The notes beneath the pieces are model-generated. The model saw only the letters and a list, made by a program, of their open reading frames with translations. It did no database searches and had not been told where the DNA came from. A program made the translations under genes and the position numbers. From contig JAGXGJ010000130.1 of NCBI GenBank assembly GCA_024636875.1, positions 1 through 36,890 of the forward strand: a stretch of 36,890 nucleotides of DNA. The letters are read 5' to 3'. This DNA comes from Methylococcaceae bacterium (GTDB lineage Bacteria > Pseudomonadota > Gammaproteobacteria > Methylococcales > Methylomonadaceae). Positions 1 to 8,853 of this stretch are shown here, piece by piece; position 1 is the stretch's first letter; the number at the start of each line of letters is the position of its first letter.

Positions 1-83
1 GCCGCCCATAAACGCAATGTCGCTTCATTCAATCGACAGGAAAGTGCTTTATACTTGGCTTCTATAGTTGTTGTATCATCCAT
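1..83 (-). CDS. ISAzo13-like transposase, N-terminal fragment (runs off left edge)
   Basis: Reading leftward from an ATG at 81-83, the frame stays open to the window edge (27 codons). It begins MDDTTTIEAKYKAL and continues with LNEATLRLWAA. This pattern (IEAKY..L, a short gap, then LNE..RLWAA) is what I remember of the N-terminus of ISAzo13-family transposases, which is followed by a helix-turn-helix not present here. The start is uncertain: an in-frame GTG lies 21 bases upstream and neither start has a well-spaced ribosome binding site. The DDE catalytic residues would be outside the window, so activity cannot be judged. The family call rests on recall of a short segment. Confidence 0.5.
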   Translation of the reverse strand, partial: MDDTTTIEAKYKALSCRLNEATLRLWA

Positions 84-149
84 GACTTCACAATAGACAA
101 TCACCTCTAATTGTTCAAGTTATTTTTGCTTACTGACTTAGCATTTATT

Positions 150-176
150 TATGACAGGAACATGACAGATTGAAGA
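150..176 (-). promoter_or_regulatory. PHO-box-like direct repeat upstream of the ISAzo13-like transposase
   Basis: On the minus strand this reads CTGTCAT, four bases, CTGTCAT, then AAAT: two perfect 7-base units on an 11-base period. That is the arrangement of a PhoB binding site and it points at the transposase start about 70 bases away. The spacer (GTTC) is less A/T-rich than the E. coli consensus. Because the neighbouring gene is a transposase, the repeats may instead be part of the insertion element's terminal sequence. Confidence 0.35.
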
Positions 177-179
177 TGC

Positions 180-821
180 CTTGTGAGTCTGCTACATGAT
201 GAATTGAATCTTATTCGTTATCTGACCGGGCATAAGACGATAACCTGATACGGCCCGGGGTAATAGAGAACGAGGAAGCCGCGGTTTGCACCGCCGTGCA
301 ATCGGTCAATGTCGATTGACCTGGATTAGACGCGAAAATCCTCAGTTGAGATAAGGCGGGAGGTTTCGTGACCACTTTAGGTCTCGGATTTTTTGTCGAT
401 TTGTTAACGGGTTTTGATCTGTCAGAGAGACTGCGATTGGTTATTGATGGGAGTGGAATAATCGATGGGATGGTCAATCCTCTCGCTACGGACAAGGCGG
501 CCGACTGAGGAATTCGGCTGTATTGCCACTCCTGGTTTCCGTCAAGGATGACGGCGAGAAATGCACCTATTTGACCAAAATTGCTTCAAGCAATGACCAA
601 AACTGTCATACTACTGAAACATGAATATCGGATAATTATGCTATTACTGTATCGAACAAAAATCTGATTCTCTCATCATTGTGGATTCGGTTTTGTTTAC
701 ATGTCACGGGTGATGGGGAGGCAACCAGCTTTGCCACCAATTTTTATCATACGGCGATCCTTTTTGAAACTACCAATACACATAACGGCTTCTTCAACTG
801 TTAACACACAATGAACTTACT
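180..821. other. Gene-poor stretch between two insertion elements
   Basis: No convincing gene is visible here. A 46-codon plus-strand frame from a GTG near 369 (VTTLGLGFFVDLLTG...) and a 94-codon minus-strand frame across 211-495 both exist. Neither has a recognisable family, a ribosome binding site or conserved neighbours, and they overlap each other. The stretch is flanked by mobile DNA, so it is most simply degraded or non-coding accessory sequence. Confidence 0.4.
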
Positions 822-1073
822 ATGACACCAATGGAAAAAACCGAGGCATTCTTCGACGAACTGGTCGCGCATTACGGCGAAGGTGAGGAGCGCGAAATTC
901 GCGCTGCTGCCAAACTCATGCTGGTCGCGCTTGCCAAGTTCAAGGAACATAGCGGCCCACGTGGTATTGATCTGGCGGATGAGTATCTGAACCTGCTCAA
1001 ATATGATCCGGAGAAATTCGAGCGAATCATGCAGAGCAATCGCAGCCACGGTGATGATAATTGGCTGGCCTGA
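822..1073 (+). CDS. Small hypothetical protein, 83 residues
   Basis: The protein is short, acidic in its first third and predicted largely helical: it begins MTPMEKTEAFFDELVAHYGEG and ends SHGDDNWLA. There is no signal peptide, membrane segment or cysteine motif, so it is probably cytosolic. I do not recognise the family. No clear Shine-Dalgarno sequence precedes either the ATG at 822 or the in-frame ATG at 831, and the second could equally be the start. It stands alone between a gene-poor stretch and an IS1595 element, so no operon context helps. The composition looks protein-like rather than an accidental frame, but function is unknown. Confidence 0.5.
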   Translation: MTPMEKTEAFFDELVAHYGEGEEREIRAAAKLMLVALAKFKEHSGPRGIDLADEYLNLLKYDPEKFERIMQSNRSHGDDNWLA

Positions 1074-1183
1074 GTTTCTTGAAAAGATAACCCGGCGTCT
1101 CCTCTGGAATCCTGGCCTAAATCAGCGCTGACCGGTGCGGCCGGAATGTTGTCTTTTCGGTCGGAGCACAAGACTTACTTCTT

Positions 1184-2211
1184 CCTGATTAACCACAAGC
1201 CTCCGCAACTTTATAAGCCCCTGTCCCTCTAAGAAGTAAGCGAATTCGGAGGCGGACAGATGTGTAAAAATAAAATACAATTTCAAGCAGGGTACAGTTT
1301 GGTCGAATTGTTTCAAAATTATGGCACCGAAGACCAATGTTCACATGCGCTGTTTAAGTGGCGTTGACCGTCAGGGTTTTGTTGCCCGAGCTGTGGTTGC
1401 GGCAATTATTGTATTTTAAAAGCCAGGAAGCTATACCAGTGTAATGGTTTCCACCACCAAACCACATTGATAAGTGGGACTATATTTGAACAGACCAAAC
1501 TCCCGCTGACCTTATGGTTCTTGGCCATCCACTTGGTCACCCAAGCCAAAACGGGCTTATCGGCGTTGGCGCTTAAGAGACAGTTGGGTGTATCGTACAA
1601 TACCGCATGGAGCATGAAGCACAAGATCATGCAGGTCATGAAAGAGCGCGATGACAGCAAACCCTTAACGGGCAAGATCCAATTAGACGACGTCTATTGG
1701 GGTGGCGAGCGTCGGGGTGGCAAAAGGGGACGGGGTACGGAAAATAAAGTGCCTTTCGTGGCGGCTGTCTCACTCAATGAAGCTGGTCACCCCATTGCGA
1801 TGAACATGAATGTGGTCAAAGGCTTCCGCCTAGCTGAATTGTCCCGTTGGGCAAAGCGGCATCTGCAACCCGGCAGCACGGTCATTTCCGATGGCTTGGC
1901 TTGTTTCTTCGCCTTAAAAGACGCTGGGTGCATCCATATCAGTATCGTCACGGGCGGTGGGCCGCAAAGCGTCACCAATGAAGAGTTCACTTGGGTAAAC
2001 ACCATGATAGGCAATGTCAAGAAGGCCATCAACGGCACTTACCATGCAATCAACCCAAAACATTTGCCCCGGTACCTTGCGGAATTTTGTTACCGGCATA
2101 ACAGAAGGTTCCAACTGGACAATATGTTGCCCCGCTTTGCATATGTCGCAGTAAGGACTCCCCCATGCCGATGAGGCTTTTAAAAATGGCGGAGGCTTAT
2201 GGGTAATCAGG
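1184..2211 (+). mobile_element. IS1595-family insertion sequence with inverted ends and 8-bp target duplication
   Basis: The left end (from 1184) and the right end read on the other strand (from 2211) both start CCTGATTA and match at 25 of 29 positions, including a shared AAGCCTCCGC. Immediately outside, TACTTCTT occurs at 1176-1183 and again at 2212-2219, a perfect 8-bp direct repeat, the duplication length known for IS1595-family transposition. The single internal gene is an ISXO2-like transposase, consistent with the family. The stop codon of that gene lies inside the right inverted end. The insertion lies flush against the 3' end of glgX, sharing one base with its stop codon and leaving glgX intact. 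Confidence 0.88.
1260..2206 (+). pseudogene. IS1595-family (ISXO2-like DDE) transposase, inactivated by a nonsense codon and a frameshift
   Basis: Reading from ATG 1260 gives MCKNKIQFQAGYSLVELF, typical of zinc-ribbon IS1595 transposases. Codon 36 (1365-1367) is TGA where relatives carry Trp in an LFKWRWP-type motif. The frame continues through a zinc ribbon (CPSCGCGNYC, YQCN) and the ISXO2-like core: LDDVYWGGERRGGKRGRG (first Asp), VISDGLACF (second Asp), and YLAEFCYRHNRR with the probable third acidic residue. Near 2160 a run of five Cs appears to have lost one base: the original frame stops at 2174, while the +1 frame continues MPMRLLKMAEAYG to TAA at 2204-2206, as in intact relatives. A re-initiated protein from about 1467 would lack the zinc ribbon. 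Probably dead, though it could be mobilised in trans because its ends are intact. Confidence 0.85.
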
Positions 2212-2218
2212 TACTTCT

Positions 2219-4315
2219 TTAACCGCGGGCAGGCCACCCTTCCAGAATCACGACGCTACGGGATTGAATCAGGTAACGGGGCTGATCCAAAGCTTCCTGC
2301 TGTTTGAGCTCCGGAATGTCATGCGGTGAATCCAGCGAGGTATCGAGCGCCCGGCGCCAGACGTGGTCTGGTATTGTTGGTAATTCGGTTCCAAAAGCCG
2401 CGTTGGACATGTTGAACATAATGTGCAGATCGGCTTCCGAATCCTTGACGGCACCGAGTGTGTAAGCTAGAAACTGGCTATCGGGGTCGTCCCATTGAGG
2501 CGCGTTCAGCCGGTTTCCGTGCCATGCCACGTCGGCGATTCCGCGGCCAGTCAACGTTTCACCGGTCAGGAATCGCCTGCGGCGGAGGCAGGAGTGACGC
2601 TTGCGGAAGGCAATCAGCCGCTGCACAAATTGCAGCATGTCCGCATTGCTTTCAACCAAATTCCAGTCGAACCAGCTCAGTTCGTTATCCTGGCAGTACC
2701 CGTTGTTATTGCCGCGCTGGGTCTGTAGCACCTCGTCACCGGCGAGAATCATCGGAACACCCTGGCTCAGCATCAGAATCGCCAACAGATTCTTCGCCTG
2801 GCGTTTCCGCAAGGCGAGGATTAAGGAATCCTCGGTTTCTCCTTCGTGTCCACAATTCCAGCTGTAATTTTCATTGGTCCCGTCCCTGTTGTTCTCACCA
2901 TTAGCCTCATTGTGTTTGCTGTCATAGCTGACCAGGTCGTGTAGAGTGAAGCCGTCATGGCAGGTGATGAAGTTGATGCTGTTGGTCGGCAGCCGCCCTG
3001 CGTGCGCATAAAGATCGCTGCTGCCTGAGACGCGGGTGGCCATCTCGTCCAGCAGTCCGCGATCGCCGCGAACGAAACAGCGGATCACATCACGGTAACG
3101 GCCGTTCCATTCCCGCCAGCGGAAACCGGGGAATCCACCCACCTGATAGAGTCCGGCTGCGTCCCAAGCTTCGGCGATGATCCGGCTCTGCGATAGCGTG
3201 TCCGACAGCTCGATACCCCAAAGTACTGGCGCGTTTTGCAGCGGACTGCCGTCCTCGCCCCGGCACAGGGCGCTCGCCAAGTCGAAGCGGAAACCGTCGA
3301 CATGGAATTCATTGACCCAGTAAACCAGGATATTGTGCAGAAAATCGGCGACCATCGGGTGGTTGGCATTGAGCGTATTGCCGCAGCCCGTATAGTCATA
3401 ATAGCGGGTGCGGTCGAAGGGATCCAGGTGATAAAACCCAGCATTGTCAATGCCTTTGAAATTGATCGTGGGTCCGTCGGCGCCGCCCTCGGCGGTGTGA
3501 TTGAACACCACATCGAGAATAACACCTATTCCTGCTTGGTGCAGAGCCTTCATCAGATTCTTGAACTCCTGCCGGTGAGCACTCCCCTCGGGTGTAACGC
3601 AGTAACCGGGATGAAGCGAGAAGAAGCTGTGCGGACTATAACCCCAATAGTTCCGCAGACCGAGCTGAACCGCGCCCGGTGGAACGTCCTGCTCGTCGAA
3701 AGCCATCACCGGCAGCAGTTCGATGTCGGTAACGCCGAGCGACTTGAGATACGGAATTTTCTCGATGAGGCCGGCGAAAGTGCCGGGATTGCCGACCTTT
3801 GAGGATGTGTGCCTCGTAAATCCCCTTACATGGACTTCGTAAATGATCGTATCTTCGAGCGCATGATTGAGCGGCTTATCTCCCTCCCAGTCGTAACCGT
3901 CATCGTCAACCACCAGGGCCCGGTAGGAACAGGGAATCCCGGCATCATCCTGACTGGCGGCTTGCCGGTTCCAGAAATGATCGGTGACGGCGCGTGCCCA
4001 GGGATCGAGCAATTCCTTGCCGTGATTGAAACGGAAGCCCGAGGCACGGGTATCCTGCGGACCATCGAAACGCCACGTGTAACAGGTCCCTACCGGCAAA
4101 TCCTCCACGTAGATGTGCCAGGAGAAAAAAGTCTTGTGTTCATCGGGATTGAGCCACAGGATTTGGAAGGGCTCCGGACTTTCGGGACGCTCATAGAGCA
4201 GCAGCTCGGCCCAAGTGGCGTGCAATCCGAAAATGGAAAAATTGACACCGCATTGATCCGGAATCGCCCCGTGTGGATAACGTCGCCCCGTTGAGAATTT
4301 GTATTGTGTTGGCAT
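2219..4315 (-). CDS. glgX: Glycogen debranching enzyme GlgX
   Basis: Hydrolyses alpha-1,6 branches in glycogen, preferring short limit-dextrin branches left by glycogen phosphorylase; cytosolic. An N-terminal CBM48-like domain (GVNFSIFGLHA) precedes a GH13 barrel. The four GH13 signatures are present: DVVFNHTAEG, GFRFDLASAL (nucleophile Asp), IIAEAWD (acid/base Glu) and NFITCHDG (third Asp). Length of about 698 residues is normal for the isoamylase/GlgX group. I chose ATG 4315 (MPTQYKFSTG) because family members begin close to the CBM48 domain and a GAGAGAG lies upstream; ATG 4357 adds 14 residues but has a badly spaced ribosome site. It is last in the minus-strand phosphate/polyphosphate series, with glgP divergent 10 kb away. 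An IS1595 element abuts its stop codon without disrupting it. TreX-like isoamylase is the alternative name. Confidence 0.93.
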   Translation of the reverse strand: MPTQYKFSTGRRYPHGAIPDQCGVNFSIFGLHATWAELLLYERPESPEPFQILWLNPDEHKTFFSWHIYVEDLPVGTCYTWRFDGPQDTRASGFRFNHGKELLDPWARAVTDHFWNRQAASQDDAGIPCSYRALVVDDDGYDWEGDKPLNHALEDTIIYEVHVRGFTRHTSSKVGNPGTFAGLIEKIPYLKSLGVTDIELLPVMAFDEQDVPPGAVQLGLRNYWGYSPHSFFSLHPGYCVTPEGSAHRQEFKNLMKALHQAGIGVILDVVFNHTAEGGADGPTINFKGIDNAGFYHLDPFDRTRYYDYTGCGNTLNANHPMVADFLHNILVYWVNEFHVDGFRFDLASALCRGEDGSPLQNAPVLWGIELSDTLSQSRIIAEAWDAAGLYQVGGFPGFRWREWNGRYRDVIRCFVRGDRGLLDEMATRVSGSSDLYAHAGRLPTNSINFITCHDGFTLHDLVSYDSKHNEANGENNRDGTNENYSWNCGHEGETEDSLILALRKRQAKNLLAILMLSQGVPMILAGDEVLQTQRGNNNGYCQDNELSWFDWNLVESNADMLQFVQRLIAFRKRHSCLRRRRFLTGETLTGRGIADVAWHGNRLNAPQWDDPDSQFLAYTLGAVKDSEADLHIMFNMSNAAFGTELPTIPDHVWRRALDTSLDSPHDIPELKQQEALDQPRYLIQSRSVVILEGWPARG

Positions 4316-4453
4316 TAGTGAAAGTCTCTCTCTATTCTGTTTAAAAAATACTTTCATGCCTTGCAGGAAAGGGGCCGCTCCCGCTTAAAGTACCAATCCT
4401 CTGAAGCTCGTTATACTGGGCTGGTGATCATGGTCCATCGATATCAGCTGTCC

Positions 4454-5770
4454 CTACTTTGCGATGGTAATGCCGGGGGCGGTGGATTTAGGTAGTTCGC
4501 TCACGGCCATCTGGAAAATCTGGTGGAGAAGCTGGAAGCCTGCGGCATTCCAGGGATACTCCTTGTCCGGAGCCACAGCATAGTAGTGCCCCTTGTAGTA
4601 AACGGTCAGCTCCGCCCCTTCCGGTTCATCTTCCTCCTCCAAGATCTCCAGCGTGTGATTGGGGTTTTGGGCCACTTCGTCAGTCCGGGGGTCTTTTTCC
4701 ACGAAGTATTCGGGCTCATAGTCTATCGTCTTCCCGAGAAAGTTCAGTATTGAAAGAAAACTGCGCAGGCGGAGCTTTCCGGTCATCGGGTATTCTCCGC
4801 CTGGATAACCGGCGCGGATATCGATCACAACCTCGTTGGGTGGGCCCTTCTGAGCGGACTCGTTCATCCGGATTTTTTCCTCATCTGGAAGGAGTTCCGG
4901 ATCGTAATTGGTGATCACGATCCGTCCGGTCACGCGGGCGGACAGTCTGTACAGACGCTTGCCTACATCGAACGTTACAGTGACTTCATCGTGTTCCAGC
5001 GCCTGGAGCCCTTCCGGTGTCATGGCTTCTGCCGGCAATGTCCACGAACGTCTGAAGATCAAGGGCTCAATGTAGAGGTCATTGCTGTCCTGGATGCTGG
5101 ATAAGTGCAGGACAACCCGGCGGAATTCCGGGTATCCCACCATGTCGGAGGGTTCGTTAAGAAAGGCGACATCTTTACCCAACCGAGGCATCCGGAGTTC
5201 CCCGACCATTATCCGCAGTAAAAGATCAATGTCGTAATGTTGCTGAAGCAGCAGGGTCATTTTATCTGAGGTAAACGGCGTCAGCAGACGCTTGGTGAAC
5301 TCAGCCCCCTCGATGGGCACAATGCTGATAGTCGGGTTTTCGGCAGCGCCTATGCCGAAGATTGGCGTAAGCAGGCCGCCGTTCTCGCCGGTTAATGCAG
5401 GCGTCATACCCGCGTTCATCTGGAAATTATAAGTGGCTGCAATATTGGCAATGCCGGTGAAATGGATCGGATCGCGATAACGGGCACGGGCTATGTTGAG
5501 TAAAACCAGCCGCGAGAGGATATTATTTGAAGACTTGTCGTAGTTTAGAACGTCCCCTTCCAGAGTCATAGGCGCCAGACAACCGGTGAGACTCGAGGCG
5601 CAAAGACACACAAGAATCCAGCATGAAAAACGGGAGCGCCGAAAATGACCCGCCCAACGGGTTTGGCAAGGCGATTTGGAGGGTGCGTAGTTTCCTGGCA
5701 TCGTTACTCGATACCTTCTAAAGCATACGGGAGGCAATCCAGACTTTAAACAACGCTCACCGGCCATCAC
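4454..5770 (-). CDS. Putative outer-membrane lipoprotein of unknown function, next to ppk
   Basis: I do not recognise a characterised function. A hydrophobic stretch ending ASSLTGC (Cys64 counted from the GTG at 5770) is a clear lipoprotein signal, so the mature protein is probably lipidated and envelope-bound; the next residues (Leu-Ala) do not signal inner-membrane retention. The mature part contains LLNIARARYRDPIHFTGIA and ENPTISIVPIEGAEFTKRLL, segments that look like a conserved family I have seen only as hypothetical. Low-complexity acidic patches occur near the end (ILEEEDEPEGAEL). The GTG start at 5770 lies 5 bases after the ppk stop, suggesting translational coupling. ATG 5701 (MPGNYAPSK) gives a more normal signal-peptide length with AGAAGG upstream, and may be the true start. 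Confidence 0.8.
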   Translation of the reverse strand: MMAGERCLKSGLPPVCFRRYRVTMPGNYAPSKSPCQTRWAGHFRRSRFSCWILVCLCASSLTGCLAPMTLEGDVLNYDKSSNNILSRLVLLNIARARYRDPIHFTGIANIAATYNFQMNAGMTPALTGENGGLLTPIFGIGAAENPTISIVPIEGAEFTKRLLTPFTSDKMTLLLQQHYDIDLLLRIMVGELRMPRLGKDVAFLNEPSDMVGYPEFRRVVLHLSSIQDSNDLYIEPLIFRRSWTLPAEAMTPEGLQALEHDEVTVTFDVGKRLYRLSARVTGRIVITNYDPELLPDEEKIRMNESAQKGPPNEVVIDIRAGYPGGEYPMTGKLRLRSFLSILNFLGKTIDYEPEYFVEKDPRTDEVAQNPNHTLEILEEEDEPEGAELTVYYKGHYYAVAPDKEYPWNAAGFQLLHQIFQMAVSELPKSTAPGITIAK

Positions 5771-5775
5771 TCTAA

Positions 5776-7938
5776 TCAGGGATTTGCCAGAGCGCGCATC
5801 ATCAGCAAGCTCTGGGAGGCGCGTTCCTCTTCGCCGTCAGCTGGGCGGCGCTGAACATAATGGCCGTCCGGATGCATGTCCCACGCCTGGCGGTTGTCCT
5901 GCAACTGGATGTCCAAAATCATCCGAAGCTCCCGTTTCAGGTTCGTATCCTCGATGGGCACAACGGCTTCGACCCGCCGGTTCAGGTTCCTCGTCATCCA
6001 GTCAGCGCTGCCGATGTAGATTTCTTCCTTACCGTGGTTTTCAAAGTAAAAGATGCGGGCGTGCTCCAAATAACGGCCGATCACGCTGATGACCCGGATA
6101 TTCTCGCTCACCCCTGGAATGCCTGGACGCAGGCAGCATATGCCGCGGATGATCAGGTCGATCCGGACACCCGACTGAGAGGCTTTGTAGAGAAGCCTGA
6201 TCATATCGGCATCCACGAGAGAGTTCATTTTGGCGATGATTTGCCCTCCATTGCCATTGCGGGCATGCCGGATTTCCTGCTCAATTAGCCCTTGCATACG
6301 GGGTCGCAGCGTCAGCGGCGCCACCAGGAGTTTTCGATAGGCGTCGTGGCGGGAATAGCCGGTCAGATAGTTGAACAAGTCACTCAGATCCGCTCCCAAC
6401 TCTTCGCGGCAGCTCAAAAGTCCAAGATCAGTATAAAGTTTCGCAGTCTTCGGGTTGTAATTGCCAGTGCCGATGTGGACGTAGCGCCTGAACCGGCCTC
6501 CCTCCTCCCGCACTACCAGAGCGGTCTTGGTATGGGTCTTCAGACCGACCATGCCATAAACGACATGAACACCGGAATCTTCCAGCTTCTGGGCCCAGGC
6601 AATATTGTTTTTCTCATCGAAACGAGCCTTCAGCTCGACCAGAGCCGCCACCTGTTTATGATTCTCGGCTGCGGTCATTAGCGAGTGGACAATCGGCGAA
6701 TCACCCGAGGTTCTGTAAAGTGTCAGTTTGATGGCCATCACTTGGGGATCCACGGCGGCCTGGGCGATAAACTCTTCCACAGTCGCAACAAACGACTCGT
6801 ACGGATGATGAACGAGAAGATCGCCTTTCTTGATCTCTTCGAAAATTGCACCGGGAAACTCGTCCTGCGCGCTGTCCTTCGCCTCGGCTATCCGGATCTG
6901 CTTGAAACGCGCAGGTACGACGGGAATCCAGGGAGGGTCCATTAGAGCAGGGAACGGCAGTCCCATGAAAAAAAACAAATCCTTGAGATTCAAAAGCCCT
7001 TCGATTTCATAGACTGCGTTTTCGGTAATCTCGAGAGCCTTGATGAGCCACTCCCTTTCAGGAGCCTGCATCGCGCGCTCGACTTCCAGACGGCAGACAA
7101 AGCCGTCCAGGCGGCGTTTGTTGACTTCTTCTGCTATCGCTTCTAGCAAATCGTCGGCCTCTTCTTCTTTCAACGGAAAATCGGCATCCCGGGTAATGCG
7201 AAAGAGATAGTGTGCCTTGATCAACATCCCGGGGAACAATCGGTCCAGATGCTGGGCGATCACCTGCTCCAGAGCCAAGCCGACCCACGTCGGCCGACTC
7301 TCATCTTTGCCGTTGCGGTCATTGCTCAAAGTGACGAAGCGGGGCAAGCTATCCGGCACCTTGACCCGCGCGAATCGCTCAATACCCGTTTCAGGGTCTT
7401 CCACTATGACCGCAAGATTCAAACTGAGATTGGACATTTGAGGAAAAGGATGCGCGGGGTCGACACTCAATGGCGTCAACACGGGAAAGACGTGATCCTC
7501 GAAGTAATTCTTCACAACGCGGCGCTGGTCCGTGTCCAAATCCGGATAATTGAGAAGAAGAATACCTGATTCGGCCAACGCCGGGCGAAGTTCGGACTCA
7601 AAGAGATGATGCTGTTCCTCGACTTTCCCCACCAGGTGTTCGTGCAAAACCTTAAGCTGTGCTTTTGGTGAGGAACCATCCGGAATCTGAGGATAAACCC
7701 CGGCCTCGATCTGCTCCATAAGGCCCGAGATCCGGACCATAAAGAATTCATCCAGGTTCGAGCTGAAAATCGCGGCAAACTTGAGCCGCTCCAGCAGTGG
7801 CGTCCGGGGATCGGAAGCTTCATGCAGCACCCGGTCGTTGAAGCGGAGCCAACTCAATTCACGGTTGAGGTAATATTGGGAATCCTGTAAGTTGACAGTT
7901 TTTTCCGCCTCCTCGAGCCCTTGACTGATTGCGTTCAC
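5776..7938 (-). CDS. ppk1: Polyphosphate kinase 1 (PPK1)
   Basis: Reversibly polymerises the gamma-phosphate of ATP into inorganic polyphosphate; membrane-associated or cytosolic. The N-terminal domain is classic (NRELSWLRFNDRVLHEA, SNLDEFFMVRISGL), followed by the head domain and two phospholipase-D-like halves. GLKTHTKTALVVR carries the histidine expected to be phosphorylated, followed by HIGTGNYNPKTAKLYTDLGLL. The second half has LEHARIFYFEN and GSADWMTRNLNRRVE. About 720 residues, normal for the family. I favour the GTG at 7938, preceded by GAGGAGG at ideal spacing; another GTG at 7944 overlaps that ribosome site. It is followed after 5 bases by a lipoprotein gene and lies downstream of pstSCAB-pstS2, fitting a role in storing imported phosphate. 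Confidence 0.96.
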   Translation of the reverse strand: MNAISQGLEEAEKTVNLQDSQYYLNRELSWLRFNDRVLHEASDPRTPLLERLKFAAIFSSNLDEFFMVRISGLMEQIEAGVYPQIPDGSSPKAQLKVLHEHLVGKVEEQHHLFESELRPALAESGILLLNYPDLDTDQRRVVKNYFEDHVFPVLTPLSVDPAHPFPQMSNLSLNLAVIVEDPETGIERFARVKVPDSLPRFVTLSNDRNGKDESRPTWVGLALEQVIAQHLDRLFPGMLIKAHYLFRITRDADFPLKEEEADDLLEAIAEEVNKRRLDGFVCRLEVERAMQAPEREWLIKALEITENAVYEIEGLLNLKDLFFFMGLPFPALMDPPWIPVVPARFKQIRIAEAKDSAQDEFPGAIFEEIKKGDLLVHHPYESFVATVEEFIAQAAVDPQVMAIKLTLYRTSGDSPIVHSLMTAAENHKQVAALVELKARFDEKNNIAWAQKLEDSGVHVVYGMVGLKTHTKTALVVREEGGRFRRYVHIGTGNYNPKTAKLYTDLGLLSCREELGADLSDLFNYLTGYSRHDAYRKLLVAPLTLRPRMQGLIEQEIRHARNGNGGQIIAKMNSLVDADMIRLLYKASQSGVRIDLIIRGICCLRPGIPGVSENIRVISVIGRYLEHARIFYFENHGKEEIYIGSADWMTRNLNRRVEAVVPIEDTNLKRELRMILDIQLQDNRQAWDMHPDGHYVQRRPADGEEERASQSLLMMRALANP

Positions 7939-8030
7939 AAGCACCTCCTCTTATCGTAGTAGCAACCTGTTCTCCCGCTGCGTCAAAACAAGGTAGGGCG
8001 GCCCCGCCTCTGTGGGAACGAAAGTGTCTC

Positions 8031-8708
8031 CTAAGGCAAACATCCGGTTTTGGCTTGATCCTTAAGAAAGCAGGCAATTTTTGCCTTCAGGCGCGGCAAA
8101 CGAAACAAGTTGGCCAGGTTGTTTCTCGGCAACCTCTTAACCTGTTCCGAGAATTCGAAATAAGACTTGGCATTTGCGGCCGTCAGCACGAACGGCGGCT
8201 GACCCTCTTTAGCAAGGATATAGCTCATCACAAGGCTTCCCGTACGATCATTGCCTTCGATGAACAGCTGCGGCTCACTCAGGATGCGAATGTAGATGTT
8301 TGCGGCCCGATGCCAAACCGATCCATATCGATGCAGCGCATACCATTCGGCCAAATCGTGAATACCTGCATCAGTCCGCTCGTAAAAAAACCGGTTAGTA
8401 GCCTCAATATGCTTTTTGTATTCACATCGTCTCTGTTCACTTCTCCCACACAACACACGGTTATTAAGCTCCAACAGATAGGCGGAGCCTCCGAAGGCAA
8501 ACAACTCAATCCTGGCTTCCAACAGTTGGTTGACCAGGGCATAACCCGACACCAGATTCTCCACTACCTCATCGTCCATCCGCTCACGGGGATGCTTCAT
8601 TTCTCGGTTGAGTACAGGCAATTGCTCTTGTACCCCGCGCAATGATTGCTCGATACCTTGAAGGTTGAAACGAGGGCTGACCGCTTGTCTCATAACCAAT
8701 TTATCCAT
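8031..8708 (-). CDS. Fic-like protein with a degenerate catalytic motif
   Basis: About 225 residues from ATG 8708 (MDKLVMRQAV), preceded by AGGGG close to the start. The frame extends upstream to 8915 but would then overlap pstS2, so the short form is preferred. Residues 147-156 read QLFIEGNDRT, matching the Fic motif HxFxxGNGRxxR, but with Gln in place of the catalytic His, Asp for the second Gly, and Ser for the last Arg. The following helix (GSLVMSYILAKEG) fits the fold. Active Fic enzymes transfer AMP or other nucleotide moieties to hydroxyl side chains; without the His, standard AMPylation is unlikely. It lies between pstS2 and ppk, about 90 bases before ppk, on the same strand. It may have a regulatory or non-catalytic role, or be decaying. 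Confidence 0.65.
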   Translation of the reverse strand: MDKLVMRQAVSPRFNLQGIEQSLRGVQEQLPVLNREMKHPRERMDDEVVENLVSGYALVNQLLEARIELFAFGGSAYLLELNNRVLCGRSEQRRCEYKKHIEATNRFFYERTDAGIHDLAEWYALHRYGSVWHRAANIYIRILSEPQLFIEGNDRTGSLVMSYILAKEGQPPFVLTAANAKSYFEFSEQVKRLPRNNLANLFRLPRLKAKIACFLKDQAKTGCLP

Positions 8709-8853
8709 AGCCCCTGCGCCTATCCGGTTCCAAAATAGGCCGAACTTAAACAGGCACTGAAAGAGAAAGACAGATGCGCCATGTGTTCCTGGGATTCCTG
8801 AATGTGAATGATGCCCTTCTTCCAAGGCGATCCCGAGCCGTCGAACGAGCCGG

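Noticed and set aside
211-495. A 94-codon minus-strand frame and an overlapping 46-codon plus-strand frame in the left gene-poor region
   Set aside because: Neither has a ribosome site, a known family or supporting context, and they overlap each other; kept only as a described empty stretch.
3236-4294. Long plus-strand frames (188 and 161 codons) across glgX
   Set aside because: They lie entirely antisense to a gene with all four GH13 motifs and show no family similarity.
7929-8645. A 238-codon plus-strand frame opposite the Fic-like gene
   Set aside because: Its translation has no domain and mirrors the Fic-like gene, which carries a recognisable motif on the other strand.
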